This document shows positions 1 to 10,848 of a stretch of 22,922 bases of DNA, piece after piece; the stretch's first letter is position 1, and every line of letters starts with the position of its first letter. Below the pieces are notes generated by a model, which was not told where the DNA came from, ran no database searches, and worked only from the letters and a program-made list of their open reading frames with translations. The position numbers and the translations under genes are program-made. Origin of the DNA: Pelargonium cotyledonis (lineage: Eukaryota > Streptophyta > Magnoliopsida > Geraniales > Geraniaceae); contig JAYMTA010000930.1 in assembly GCA_036897625.1 (NCBI GenBank), forward strand, positions 1-22,922, read 5' to 3'.

Positions 1-92
1 TGACACCTCATCAAATTTCACTTGTACCCACTCAAGTGAATGTGTGGAAGCGGAGCGACCCGTCCGGATCCATGATTTTAAATGAGGTGTCA
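1..92. repeat. Imperfect element with 11-base terminal inverted repeats
   Basis: The first 11 bases (tgacacctcat) are repeated as an exact reverse complement at 82-92 (atgaggtgtca). The 70 bases between are richer in GC than the surroundings. This could be the end of a small inverted-repeat element that continues off the left edge, or a plain hairpin. Confidence 0.4.
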
Positions 93-109
93 CCATCTCA
101 TTAATGCAA

Positions 110-129
110 CTGATATAAAGTTATATCAG
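110..129. repeat. Perfect short palindrome
   Basis: A 9-base arm (ctgatataa) is followed by a 2-base spacer and its exact reverse complement (ttatatcag). AT-rich palindromes of this size are common in plant intergenic DNA. No function can be assigned. Confidence 0.5.
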
Positions 130-2235
130 TCAACTGATACTCATATTACTCTTTTATAAATGAAAAATGATTTTTTAACATTTAATGACGTATACAACTA
201 GTCTAACAAGCGGAGGTAAACTATTTCACATATCACAAATAAAGTATAAACGAAATATAAAATGATCATAACATGAAAGATATCATTCTAACTGCAGTAA
301 ACATACTCTCACAAACGTCTAGTCTATGATGAAAGCACATATGATAACACTGACATATAAGTAGAAGTCAAGACCGAACAAAAGGAAAATGAATAAGAAC
401 GAAACTAAACATGTGAGATACATTCTTTTTTGTGCTTTAATTAACATGAATATAGTAAGAAACATTAATTGATGAGTGATACAAAAGTGTCACCTATAAT
501 TATGCGAGTGTATATGTTTCTTACTTTAGTTACTTGAGCTCCTTTATACTATAAATAGGTAAAATATTAAAATATATTAGTGATGTATGCAATGCAATCA
601 GCATCAACCATTTTTCTTTTTGTAAAAGATTTTCAAATCATGCTTTTATAAGTGATCTCTAAATTGGAAGACAATTTATACTATTTTTTAAGTGGTGGGT
701 TCTAAAATTTATCATAATTTCACCATAATTAACATTAAAAAAATTTACCCAAAAAAGCATTATTTTTCTAATTTATTGTGTCATGATGAGTACCAACTGC
801 CTTGAAAAAAGTCTATAAATATTTATTGTTTTCTTCTTCAAATTGCAATTTGAAAAATAGAATAAAACAAAAAATAAATAAAGACTATGGCCTCACTCAT
901 TGTTAGTAGTGGGCTCATGAGTGTTAACCTTAACCATTTTGATCAATTAGTTTTTATTAATTTATATTGCATAATGTGATGATAATTTAAAAATCGAATT
1001 GATTCAACTAGTCAATTGAAATGCAATCATAATGTTTATGAAACGATTCAAAATCAATTATTTTAATTAATCCGTGATTGAAATAGTTCTAAAAATGCAC
1101 AAAAAAATATATCGTTATATTTTGAATATTGCGGCAAAAGATTAATTTGAACCAAAATTTTGATCGAATTAATTATTTATTCATACTTGTTTGAGTATGT
1201 TCTAATGTGAATAATTTTTTTGTATTTTCATATATAAAAATAAATAAATAAATGACAAATTTGATTAATGCTAATCATCCAAATGATCAAGTAATGGTTT
1301 GATTAGTAAATCATTCTCACATTGGATATGATTTTTGGAACATTTAACCAAATGGACTTATCGCGTGGATCAACTTATTCATAATAACACTAAATTAATT
1401 TGAAGTCACGAATTTGAAATATTGAAATAACAACGTTAAAATTGTGAATTTTAAGGTAAAAGTTGATTTTTCTTCATGAACAATGATCGCACCTCTAGTA
1501 CCAGAAACTAAGTGGTAAGAATTGACCGTTCGAGTCTATAGTCCTTTTTTGGGACTTAACTATGAATTCAAATTTTACATGCGTATATGAGTTTGCCCAG
1601 CTCAGCTTGCACTTTTTGTAGGGTGAAAGACCTAACTCGATTATAACCCAATTGAAAGAAGTTCGGATCCCGTGTCAAATTCAGATTTTACAGCTCTGAT
1701 GTGTTAAATCGTGCAAGTCTGCCAAATCCAACCCAAAATTGGTCCGAGTACATTTTATTCCACCAAATATCACAAATTTCAGATGCTTACAAGGTCGGGT
1801 CTATATTGCCAGCATTTTTGCAAAACGAGTTTAGGGTGACTAGGTTCGAGTTCGTAAAGCCAACTCTAGGTAATTGATATAATTTGGGTGCACAAGTAGG
1901 TATTTTAGCAAAATTGGGTCGCCAAAAATCATAAAAATAGATACTTTAACAATAACTCTGGATCTATAAGACTATCCCCAAATTCCAATAACTAAAAAAA
2001 AAAAAACCTACAATCTCTAACAATTAGACAAAATTTATTCAATTTATAATAATTTCAACTCTTCTTATGATCCAAATCCTGCTCCTATGGACTGATAGGA
2101 GCTGAACCAATTGCAGCATTTGCTCACAAGAATCAAAATATTTTATACTTCATGCGTTGTTTAGTATCCGTATCCTGATATGGCAAACAAAACACGAAAC
2201 AGTTATTTTCCGATCAAGCTAAGAGTAAGTTGGTA

Positions 2236-5200
2236 TTAAAAATTTTGAATCGTAGAGGGGTATGGTTGAGATTTATAACCTGAGTTATCCATTGGGTTTC
2301 CGGCAGGTAAGGGTTCGGGTTTCTTGATATCAACTACGACTGCGTCGGATGTGAGGAAGGTCTTTGCGACAGAGGAGGCGTGTTCCAAGCAACATCTCAC
2401 CACCTGTGAAGGAAAAAACAAAGTTACTTCATGAAATGCACAATGCACGGCTTATATTTACCTATGCATGGAAACTGAAGTTACTTCATGACACACACAA
2501 TGCACGGCTCATATTTTACCTATCCATCGAGACCGAAGTTACTTCATTACATGCACATTGCATAGCTTAAAGTTACCGATTCTCCCTCTCACAATAGACA
2601 TTGTTATCCACATATGATGCAAGTATTTGCTATGGATGAACAATTCAAATGGCAGTGCAGAAAGTAGACCATTGAAAAGAATAGACCCAACCCACAAGAG
2701 TTGCAGATAGTACTTGGATTGTGGGTTTGTAAATGTAGAATAAGTGGGTTCAGTGCAGGTTGCCCGACCTGAAAATTAACCGGGCCTATCGTGTGACCCA
2801 GACCCACCAAAGAGCGGGATGGATTTTCGGGTGCCCGCAGGTTTGGGTCCAAATTGTCAGATCTACTAACGTTCTTCACAATTGCAATGACACGCGTACA
2901 TGTACTAGATAACTACACCTAAATCACCGATACTCACAAATTCTACACAAGTCTTTTGTACTTTTGACACTCGTGTATTGTTATTCTTTAATAGACATGA
3001 AACTCGGTCATACAACAGCGAAACCATCTACAGATCTTACCAAGCACTCTCAAACACTGAGACTAGGAACTTCGAATTAGTTGGGCAAGCAGTGAATCCA
3101 TGCTTCCTAGACTCAAAGTTGGTACTTTAAATATCAAAGAACCACCTCAATTTCCAAGTGATGTATCTCAATCGATAGAGAAACTTACTTTCGTGGGGTC
3201 AATTATGCCAGCAGCCATCAGGTCCTCGTATTTCCCGGTTGCAGCATTGTAACCGTATTTTGGATCGTCGCTTGATAGCACCTGAAATGTAGAGAACGGT
3301 ACAAATTATTACAAAGTGATCAATACACATTACAAACTAAAATAGATCCACTAATACAACAACAAACCTTTTCTATCACAACGCTTCCATCAACCCCGGC
3401 ATTCTTGGCAATTAACTTCATTGGGTACCCCAATGCTCTTTTAACAATTTCGGCTCCAACCTGTACCAATTTGAAGTTCAGTAAGAGATGAAAATACCGA
3501 AGCACATAGCATAAATCATTTAGCTATGATATCACCTTTTGCTCATCATTTTCGAGGCCATCTTTGATGGCGTCAACTTTTGCCGCAAGGCGCAACAAGG
3601 TACACCCTCCACCGACAACAATACCTTCCTCAACAGCCGCCTGAGAAGAAGAGGAAATTATGAACCACTCGTAATATTACAACCTTAGATTGATGTTTCA
3701 GAAATAATACAAGTGCAGCATAACCAAAAAGCATATTTATCTTATATATTACCTTTGTCGCATTAAGAGCATCCTCTACTCTTAGTTTCTTTTCTTTTAG
3801 CTCTGTTTCTGTTTGTGCTCCCACCTACATACAAAGCCAAAAACTTAAATAAAGGGCAAAAAAGAAATTTAACAACTAGAACTTGTATCTTGACGAAGCA
3901 AGCCATCGATGGATCACCTGAATGACGGCGACACCACCTGAAAGTTTTGCGATTCTTTCATTAAGCTTCTCTATTTCATAGTCTTGTGTAGCAGCCTACG
4001 AGATAGAAAATAACCATTACAGATCAGTGATAAAAGTGATTTAGACAATATGGAAGAAAAGGAATATGCTTAACCATCATCACCTCAACTAGGTTCTTGA
4101 TCTGGATAACTCTTCTGTTCACTGCGTCCTGGGTACTGCCATCACCGACAATTGTAGTTGACTCCTTGGTAAGCACCACCTTGGCAGCGTTCCCTAAAAC
4201 TTCTTTCTCAGCTTTATCAAGTGATAACCCGACCTCCTCTCTAATCACAGTTCCTGAATAAACCACATAAAAATGATAAAGTTGATATCTTTAAACATAA
4301 ACACAAACTTGTGTGCAAGTTATGAATCATTCACGCTAAAAATTAGACAGACCTCCAGTCAGGATAGCAATATCATCAAGATATTCACTTTTGCGCTCTC
4401 CGAATCCCGGGGCTTTCAGTGCTGCAATCTTAAGTGTTCCTCTGAGCTTGTTTACGACAAGAGTTGCCAAAGCCTCCTGCTCGATGTCTTCAGCAACTAT
4501 CACAACCGGGTAACCCCACTTGATGGCATCTTCCAAAACATGAACAAGATCCCTTGCATTTGTAATTTTCTTGTCAACCAAAAGCAACTGCACAAACCGA
4601 ACCGAACAATTAGTGAGATCCAAAGCAGAAACGCTCAACTTGGGAAGTCAGTTAAAACCAATTATTGCGCAAATGAATGAAGCCTTAGCATGGTCAAATA
4701 CCTTGCAGTTTTCAAATTCAATAGACATTTTCTCACTATCTGTGACGAAGTAAGGGGAGATATAACCACGGTCAAATTGCATCCCTTCCACAACATACAT
4801 GTTGTTCTCAGCACTTGATCCTTCCTCAAGGGTCACCACACCCTTCCTGCCCACCTTACTCATGGCCTCAGCTATCATATTCCCTATTTCGTAGTTGTTT
4901 CCAGCACTAACAGCAGCCACATCTGCTAGCTCACTATCTTCTACCTAAAAACCAAATTTCAATAAAAATTGCGCAACCAAATCAGTAAGGAGATATTAAA
5001 AAATGGTGAATCAGCTAGGAAATTAAAGGCCTTTAATCAGGATTATAAGGTCGGATTAGCTCTTTCGAGGTTGAAGAATACCACAGTATACCTCTTTCGA
5101 CATTGACTTAAGCTCGGTCACTAGAGCTTTTGTGGTGATTTCAATACCCCTGGCAATTTGAACGGGATTTGCACCGGCTACCACGACCTGAATGAATCAA

Positions 5201-6071
5201 TGTAAAATAGAATTAAGAATGCTGATCTCAGATCCCAAATATTTCCGCAAGTTTCTTCAATTTAGAATTAAGAAAAATATGACATGGATTCTTCACAAAC
5301 CTTAACACCTTCAGCAATCAGACCTTGTGCAAGCACAACAGAAGTGGTAGTTCCATCACCAGCCATATCATTGGTCTTTGATGCAGCTTGCCTCACCAGT
5401 CTAGCACCAATGTTCTCAACAGGGTCTTCCAACTCAACCTATTAAACAATTCAGATTTTAATAATGAACCAGTATGTTTTCCCCTAGAAGATCTACATGT
5501 TTGCATATAAAATTATGAAGATGTGCTTTTAGCTAATGAAAATGACTAAAGGCTCTAAATGCAAACAAGAATACAGAGAAATAGAGAAAGTTGAAAAAAT
5601 ACACAAAATTTTGAAACTACTCAATGCTAAGCATACCTCTTTGGCCACAGTCACACCATCATTAACGATTTTTGGAGAGCCATACTTGCTCTCCAACACA
5701 ACGTTCCTCCCCTTCGGGCCAAGAGTGACACCAACCAAATCCGCAAGCTTGTTGACACCTGTCTGAAAATAGTGCATATCAATATAAGTTACACGCGCTT
5801 CACCACCATATAGTATTAAATTATATAATACTAACAGCCAACTTACTTGTAACTTCTTAATAGCAGAACCATCCTTGTTGAAATGCAACTCCTTGGCCAT
5901 TGCCATAACCCTAATGGAACATCTTTTGTGCAAATTTACACTCCGCCTTCTACCTGTAAATGAAGCTGAAGACAACTTCTCTGAAGATCTCAAAAGTTTC
6001 TTATCCAGAACGCAGCTTCCGGGAGACGCCAAAGAGCCCACGGATGACGCAGTTGTCAAAGATGAAGCCAT
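2236..6071 (-). CDS. CPN60B: Chloroplast chaperonin 60 subunit beta, complete, 13 coding exons
   Basis: A plastid GroEL-type chaperonin subunit that folds imported and plastid-made proteins, Rubisco large subunit among them, in an ATP-driven ring with Cpn60-alpha and Cpn20/Cpn10. Coding exons: 6071-5847, 5762-5637, 5438-5301, 5187-5092, 4944-4702, 4587-4353, 4253-4084, 3995-3918, 3824-3753, 3640-3536, 3460-3368, 3281-3189, 2403-2236. All borders are GT..AG and the joined frame gives 613 residues. Residues 1 to about 55 are a Ser/Arg-rich transit peptide. Visible hallmarks are LGPKGRN near 89-95, the nucleotide motif GDGTTT at 144-149, VEDALNATK with Asp455, GGG at 471-473 and IIDP with Asp555. 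The exon 7 donor was chosen at 4083 because it keeps the family's spacing in NLVE-AATQDYE. A second GT nine bases downstream would add VMM. The C-terminus is odd: after NPMDNSGY it runs 12 residues instead of ending in the usual GY. Identity is secure; the beta rather than alpha call rests on the closeness of the C-terminal half to Arabidopsis CPN60B. Confidence 0.96.
2421..2579. repeat. Tandem repeat of 57-58 bases inside the last intron of CPN60B
   Basis: Copy 1 is 2421-2477, copy 2 is 2478-2535 and a partial third copy is 2536-2569. Each begins with aagttacttcat, and the first nine bases recur nearly intact once more at 2570 (aagttaccg). Copies differ by a few substitutions. It sits 18 bases inside the 3' end of the final 785-base intron, just upstream of the acceptor of the last exon. 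Confidence 0.85.
2682..2865. repeat. Dispersed repeat copy in CPN60B last intron
   Basis: This GC-richer stretch has repeated ccgacc/gggtc strings and ends in gtccaaattgtcagatcta at 2847-2865. The same ending, with few changes, closes the stretches at 11757-11970 and 12100-12302 and opens, inverted, at 9177. I take these as copies of one dispersed element of unknown class. The left border is approximate. Confidence 0.5.
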
Positions 6072-6537
6072 TTCTGTTCAAAGAAACCTGAAATATCACA
6101 AACACCACATTGTGTTGAATAGCCCATTCCACACGATCAATCGATCATGAACCACAAATCATTTTAAATAGCTGATAAGCAACACTATAAGATACATATT
6201 CAACAAACACTATACAAAGATAAAATTAACAAGACTCCTAAAACCAAATTTTTGTTTTCGATTTCAATATTTCATGAATGAATCAGTGTACAATTATCTT
6301 AAATCTGTTCAGAACGACATCAAGAAATTTCAGAATCATATGAAACCTCAGAATGGCGGTTCTAAAACACACATCAAGTACAGATTTCTTACGCAACCCT
6401 CGGCAATTAAACAGAAACAGAACTCAAACTACATAATTAACAATCACAAACTTTCCAGGAACGTTAAAAATTTAGTCTTAATCACATATTTAGTATATTC
6501 TTCTGTAATCGACAAGATATTGAACAATTTTCCATCA

Positions 6538-6559
6538 CATTTTCTCATCAACCAATCAG
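6538..6559 (-). promoter_or_regulatory. Shared first-intron element, CPN60B copy
   Basis: On the transcript strand this reads ctgattggttgatgagaaa and ends in atg. It starts 23 bases downstream of the predicted leader-intron donor. It matches the element in the first intron of NUP35 (14701-14722) at 20 of 22 positions. Function unknown; see findings. Confidence 0.5.
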
Positions 6560-6619
6560 AAAGTGGGGAAGAGAAAAATTACCAGGAAAGAAATGGGTAT
6601 TGAGAATCGAAGAGAAAGA

Positions 6620-6638
6620 TAGGGTTTTGTAGGGTTTA
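6620..6638 (-). promoter_or_regulatory. Two telo-box-like motifs in the CPN60B leader
   Basis: On the transcript strand AAACCCTA occurs twice, ten bases apart (complements at 6620-6628 and 6630-6638). Telo boxes near the transcription start are known from plant ribosomal-protein and other growth-linked housekeeping genes. Here they fall in the predicted first non-coding exon. The role is inferred from position only. Confidence 0.45.
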
Positions 6639-6728
6639 GAGGATAAGAGTCGGATTGTGCGCAGCTTTGTTAACTCCGGCAATGGAAGAAGAGTAGATAC
6701 GGTAGAATTTGAATAAATAAATGAAAGT

Positions 6729-6955
6729 ATTTCATTTTAGTCCCTCAACTATATATTTTGTTCTGATTTGGCACCTATGTTCATTTTTGTTTTAATTTTT
6801 TCTTCAAACAATTCATAATGTTCCAATTTGGTCCCAAATTATGTTACTTTTCTAATCCGTACCGATGTTGTCAAATCAGATTGACGTAACAACTTTTGTT
6901 GTTGGGGCGACATGTGATATTAAAATTTGCTAAGTTTACTGATGAAACTGATGTA
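6729..6955 (+). mobile_element. Truncated MITE-like element next to the CPN60B promoter
   Basis: It starts with tatttcattttagtccctca and continues with an AT-rich body holding tctgatttgg and caatttggtcccaaattatg. It resembles the left end and body of the better-preserved element at 18166-18508, including the shared attatgtta string. I do not find a matching right inverted repeat, so this copy looks truncated or degraded. It begins about 40 bases upstream of the estimated CPN60B transcription start. Confidence 0.45.
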
Positions 6956-7984
6956 CAACAAAATTGTATAGCTATTTTTTTGATAGCGCACACTGAGGTA
7001 TTAAGTTGTACAACAAAACAATAGATAGATATGAGTCCTAGATTAGGATGATTCTAAATTTCTAATAGATTGCAATGTGGGTTTGGCCTAAACGTTATTA
7101 ATAAGAAAAAAAATATTTTTAATGATAATTTTTCGTCGATCTTAACATATCACATTACTTGATAAAATAAAAGTGATAAAAAGTTAAAAAATTCGAATGT
7201 ATCGAGTTTTTTTTGTGGCCTAACAAACATTATGAATGAACCCGAAGCGTTAGATCTACTTTTCACCTAAGAAGTTCATTGTGGTTGAAGATCATATTGT
7301 TTGGACTACTCTATTGTTTTTAGGAATTGGATTGCTCTATTTTAGTTGCATCATTTGTATCAAAATAAATGCATTTATTATTATTTTTCATTAGTTCACA
7401 AGAATAAAATCAATTTTTCTTTTTACGAGGACAAGAATAAGATCAAATTAAATACTATCCAAAAATTCAAAAATAGTTTTCAAAAGTTTGTTATGAAATA
7501 TAATGGTTGTTGACAATAGATTCTTACCCATTTTAAATGCTTTCATGAATTTTTTTAATGTGTGTTCATGAACCATTTGTGTTATTTATATGAAGTTGAA
7601 AATTCGTGAGTTGAGCCGACACCTCGTTCCAAACCCGCCAAATTTCAAGTTAGATCTGAACATATTTCTCCTAAAAAACACGATTTGAATCGAAAAAAAC
7701 CAACGCATTTACTCCAAAATCAGAAATCTTGATTCATGAACACCTTTTCAGTCTAAATCAAATTAGTCTTTATCAATCCTAACCAAAACCCGAACAAATC
7801 CGAAGTGCTGCCTCTAACCCGAACAAGGGATCGAAATGATGATTGGGAAGTGAACAGATCACTGTAATTACACTACAACAAGCTACACAAAACGTTTCAC
7901 AAATCATTTGTAGTGGTTAAAGGGTTGTAACATTTTTTAAATTTTAACAATCTCTAAGAAGTAACAATGTATTCATAGAGAAAT
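6956..7984. other. Intergenic region between CPN60B and the CASP-like gene
   Basis: AT-rich and without a supported gene. A 12-base string tgtacaacaaaa occurs at 6952 and again near 7006. From about 7600 to 7830 there are scattered aacccg/ccgaac strings like those of other repeat remnants in the window. The bases next to 7985 should be the 3' untranslated part of the CASP-like gene. Confidence 0.5.
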
Positions 7985-10538
7985 CTAATGCTTGGAAAGC
8001 CAGGCTACGTTCTGGACAGCAGACGCGGCGAGGAGGAAGCAACTGAAGAAAGTGAAGGCTATAGAGACTGCCACTCGCTCGCAGAAGTAATGCAAGGGCT
8101 TGCAGAAGTTTGGGAGACTTGCGTGTCGCACGCCCGTGCGGTTCAGGTTGGTCACTCCCGACGCTGCTGATCCCGCGCTCATCATCGCATAAGCAAACAA
8201 CTGCAATAGCGTTATGTATATAGTCAATTTGCGTTGTGACACGACACAAGAAAAGCGTGTTTAGGTCGTGCAACACACAATCAATTTTCTAATAATGTGT
8301 CAAATGCGTGGGTTTTATCGTGTCAAGATGGCCCATTTGGCTAGTTAGTTAAACGTGTTGGGTCGTATAACGCACAATGAAATTTTGCAGCACGACGTGA
8401 ACTCCTCAACAAGCACGCGCGAAATGTCAACACTAACCTTCAGCAATATAAGCATGAATAAACAGTTTTTACCTGATCTCCAGCAAAAACAAGCCAGGCA
8501 TGATTCCTTGAAGCAATCACAGGAGACTTCCTCAGCAGCCTCGACACGCTAATGAGCAGTTGCAGCAATGAGTGAGCTGCAACAGCCGCACAAAGTCCAA
8601 CAAGATACCTGCTTGCCACAAATTCAGCAAACAACACGTATGATCATTCAAATCATGCTTCTAAACTGTCTTTTGCCTTCAAGCTATTCTTAATTTTCAA
8701 TCCAACATATTATTCAAAACCTATATATAGATCACTCTTGTTGTGATCTCTATTAAAAAATGTGGAACAATGGACCACGCAAAGTTCCTTCACCACAGTA
8801 CAAGTCGCCTTGATGTGGACTATCAGAACGGCATTTGAAATGCAAGATTAAACTGCAGGTTAAATCATACGTCTCAAAATGAGTGTATGATTCTCTTACA
8901 TTCGGGTGCCCTTTTCTCCTTAATTTGTCTCCAAATAGATACCAAACCACTCATTTTAAAAGAGGAACAAAATGAGTAACAAGGTTTAAATAATAATTCT
9001 ATTTTACCATATTACAATTCCAAAAGGCAATTACACAAATTATTCACACAAAAAACTCACATTCCAATTTGTTGAAGGGACAGTGAGTGATAAGGTTGTT
9101 GCTTTAGGGCTTTAAAGTCGCGTGTTTGAGTCAATGAAACAAAAACAAAAGGATGGTTGCCCCGCAATGGTGTGACTAGAGCTGACAATTCAGGGGTGTA
9201 GCGGGTTCTAACCGAAACAACGGGTTTTACATAAAAAAAAAGTGCATGTTACCCAAACCAACTCGAAAAAGTTCAAAGAAATGATTGTGTAGTTGAAATC
9301 AACATTATTTTAAAAATGAATCATATACTTCTATTTAAAGTAATCACAAAGGTTGCATTTCTACGAACAACCAAATGTCATGACAACTTGGTAATATAAA
9401 CAAAATATTGGTTCACGAGTCTGTTTCTATTCACTCAAATGCTGTGAATGATCGAAGCTGGAAAATGGCCCTTCACCAAATTTTGTTGCTACTCAGGAAG
9501 CACAAGACACAAGGGTATTTCGGTCAACTTGACAAAAAAACCACATTCAAGTTCCCAAAATACCCTCTCTCCGACTGTTTGGCGGGCCAGAAAGGAAAGG
9601 GAAAGAAAAGAAATTTTTCATCTATGAACTTGACTGCTAAATACGACTCAAATGTAGCTTTCTAGCTTGCTTGCGTGAGAAGAGATCGTTATTTCTCTGC
9701 AAATTCCAAGAAAAATGATGTACTAGCAGAATTTAATTTCTCGTCAACCAAACAGAGTGAGAAATGATCAGAAGTAACAGCAATAAAACACCACAAAAAG
9801 TCCAGAAAAAAAAATCCATCTACGAACTCAACTGAGCTAGATATAACTAGAAGCTACGAGATCGCCATTTTTCTTCGTGAATCCAAGAAAAAAAAAAAGG
9901 AAGTAGTAGCGGAATTTAAATTCCTTTTTCCGTTCACAATTTTCTCGGCAACCAAACAGAGTAACAATTCAGGAGTGACAGCAAAAAGCACCACAAACAA
10001 TCCAGAAAGCAAAGCAAAACAAAAGAAGATTTCCATCTACAAACTCAACAGTGCTAAATACAACTAGAAGCTACGAGATCGTCATTTCTCCGCAAATCCA
10101 AGGAAATGAAGTGCTAACATAGCTTAATTTCCTGTTTCTGGTTCAAAATTTTCTTAGCAACCAAACAGAGTAACGAATCAGAAAGTAACAGCTAAGAGTA
10201 CCGAAAATAAATCAAAACTCAGAAAATCGAAGAACAGAGAAATCGAATCGCAGAGATCGTGAAATGGGAGCTTACTCGAAGGATTGAGAGAAGGACCAGT
10301 TGGAGTAGACAGGGAGGTGAAAGCCGTAGATGGAGATCGTGCTTGCTTGCTTGGCCGTGACCATGAACGAGAGCGCCGTCACAGAAGTGGCCAAGCAGAG
10401 CACTCTCAGCACCACTTGCACGACATCGTTTTTCCGGTGAACAACCCTCCCGCCGTCGGGCCTGCTGTTCTCCGCCACCTTCGCCTCCATCACCTCCACC
10501 ACCACCGCCTCCTCTTGCGGCATTTTCCGGCCACTCAT
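7985..10538 (-). CDS. CASP-like protein (four-helix membrane protein), complete, 3 exons
   Basis: A member of the CASP-like (CASPL/MARVEL-related) family. Casparian strip membrane proteins form plasma-membrane scaffolds that guide local cell-wall change; the role of most CASPLs is unknown. Exons 10538-10276, 8608-8473 and 8200-7985 join in frame to 204 residues. Membrane helices are at about 41-61, 88-109, 125-148 and 176-198. The family's conserved Arg in helix 1 (R45, LRVLCL) and Asp in helix 3 (D132, FAGDQ) are both present, as are two Cys in the second outer loop (C166, C173). The N-terminus is charged and cytosolic. The ATG at 10538 is the first one in frame. An in-frame GTG lies four codons upstream. 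Exon 1 is much richer in GC than the rest of the gene. From memory the loop and helix sequences look closest to subgroup 3A, but I hold that loosely. Intron 1 (1667 bases) and intron 2 (272 bases) both carry repeats. Confidence 0.92.
8225..8400. repeat. GTCGTG/CACGAC-rich repeat filling CASPL intron 2
   Basis: Most of this 272-base intron is made of repeated short strings of the kind gtgacacgacac, ggtcgtgcaacacac, atcgtgtcaagatggccca and gtgttgggtcgtataacgcac. Such strings are typical of dispersed repeat families in plant genomes. The intron still has normal borders and the flanking exons join in frame, so the insertion seems tolerated. Confidence 0.5.
9177..9250 (-). repeat. Inverted copy of the GTCAGCTCTA-ended dispersed repeat
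   Basis: It starts with tagagctgacaatt, the reverse complement of the ending shared by the copies at 2865, 11970 and 12302, and continues with gggttctaaccgaaacaacgggtttta. It lies in intron 1 of the CASP-like gene. The inner border is uncertain. Confidence 0.45.
9734..9755 (-). promoter_or_regulatory. Shared first-intron element, CASPL copy A
   Basis: The plus strand reads taatttctcgtcaaccaaac then ag. It matches the NUP35 copy at 18 of 22 positions. It is the farthest of the three CASPL copies from the intron 1 donor. Confidence 0.45.
9938..9959 (-). promoter_or_regulatory. Shared first-intron element, CASPL copy B
   Basis: The plus strand reads aattttctcggcaaccaaac then ag. It matches the NUP35 copy at 20 of 22 positions. 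Confidence 0.45.
10147..10168 (-). promoter_or_regulatory. Shared first-intron element, CASPL copy C
   Basis: The plus strand reads aattttcttagcaaccaaac then ag. It matches the NUP35 copy at 20 of 22 positions and lies about 107 bases downstream of the intron 1 donor at 10275. It is the copy nearest the 5' end of the gene. Confidence 0.5.
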
Positions 10539-10848
10539 CGGTAAAGACACTCACACAATTTGCTAATCTTTTTCGTTCTCTGTAGCTAGCGAAGAGAGGG
10601 AGTGGCCGTTGCTTGGTGATGGAGCCAATAGGTGAAGTAGGTTGTTATGTACTACTTTCTTCGGTATGAATGCAATTTTTTTTCATATATTGATGAACAT
10701 GTCAATTTCGGGTTTGGATCGGATTTATTCGGATAAGTAAAATCTAAATTCCGAATTTGATCCAAAAGGGATTGGAGTTTTGGACCGCATGTTGGGTCGG
10801 GTTTCATATTTGCATGTGTAAAATGTGTTTATCTGTGTGAATTTATTT

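Larger units (their letters stand above)
1..2235. other. AT-rich intergenic region, no gene seen
   Basis: No open frame of useful length and no recognisable exon appears on either strand. The stretch is AT-rich with short A and T runs. It holds two small inverted repeats near its left end (listed separately). At 1620-1700 there is a degraded stretch with 'ccgtgtcaaattcagattttacagctctgat', which may be a decayed copy of the dispersed repeat found elsewhere in the window. The last 100 to 150 bases before 2236 should be the 3' untranslated part of the chaperonin gene. I could not place its polyadenylation site. Confidence 0.6.
6072..6690 (-). other. CPN60B 5' leader exon and leader intron
   Basis: Upstream of the start codon at 6071 a good acceptor (tttcag) ends at 6088, leaving a 16-base leader next to the ATG. 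A donor (CTG then GTAATT on the minus strand) is at 6582. This predicts a leader intron of 495 bases (6582-6088) and a first non-coding exon from 6583 to about 6690. The intron is AT-rich and holds the shared 22-base element at 6538-6559. The transcription start is a guess, and no clear TATA box is seen. Confidence 0.6.
9619..10228. repeat. Three tandem diverged units of about 200 bases in CASPL intron 1
   Basis: Units start at 9619, 9817 and 10034, each with catcta followed by a (c/a/t)gaac- or aaac-like string and the word ctca or tgac. Each unit then has, in the same order, an agatcg(t/c)(c/t)attt block, a tccaag(a/g)aa block, a gcggaattt or gcttaattt block, the 22-base shared element ending in aaccaaacag, and a caccacaaa(a/c)a or gtaccgaaaat tail. 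Spacing is 198 and 217 bases. Divergence is clear, so the duplication is not recent. Confidence 0.8.

Noticed and set aside
4273-4680. Plus-strand open frame of 135 codons inside CPN60B
   Set aside because: It lies antisense to exon 6 of the chaperonin and parts of the two flanking introns, has no family motif, and is a by-product of the real gene's codon pattern.
10219-10554. Gly-rich frame overlapping CASPL exon 1
   Set aside because: It is the same DNA read in another frame. The CASPL frame alone gives the conserved helices and joins in phase to exons 2 and 3.
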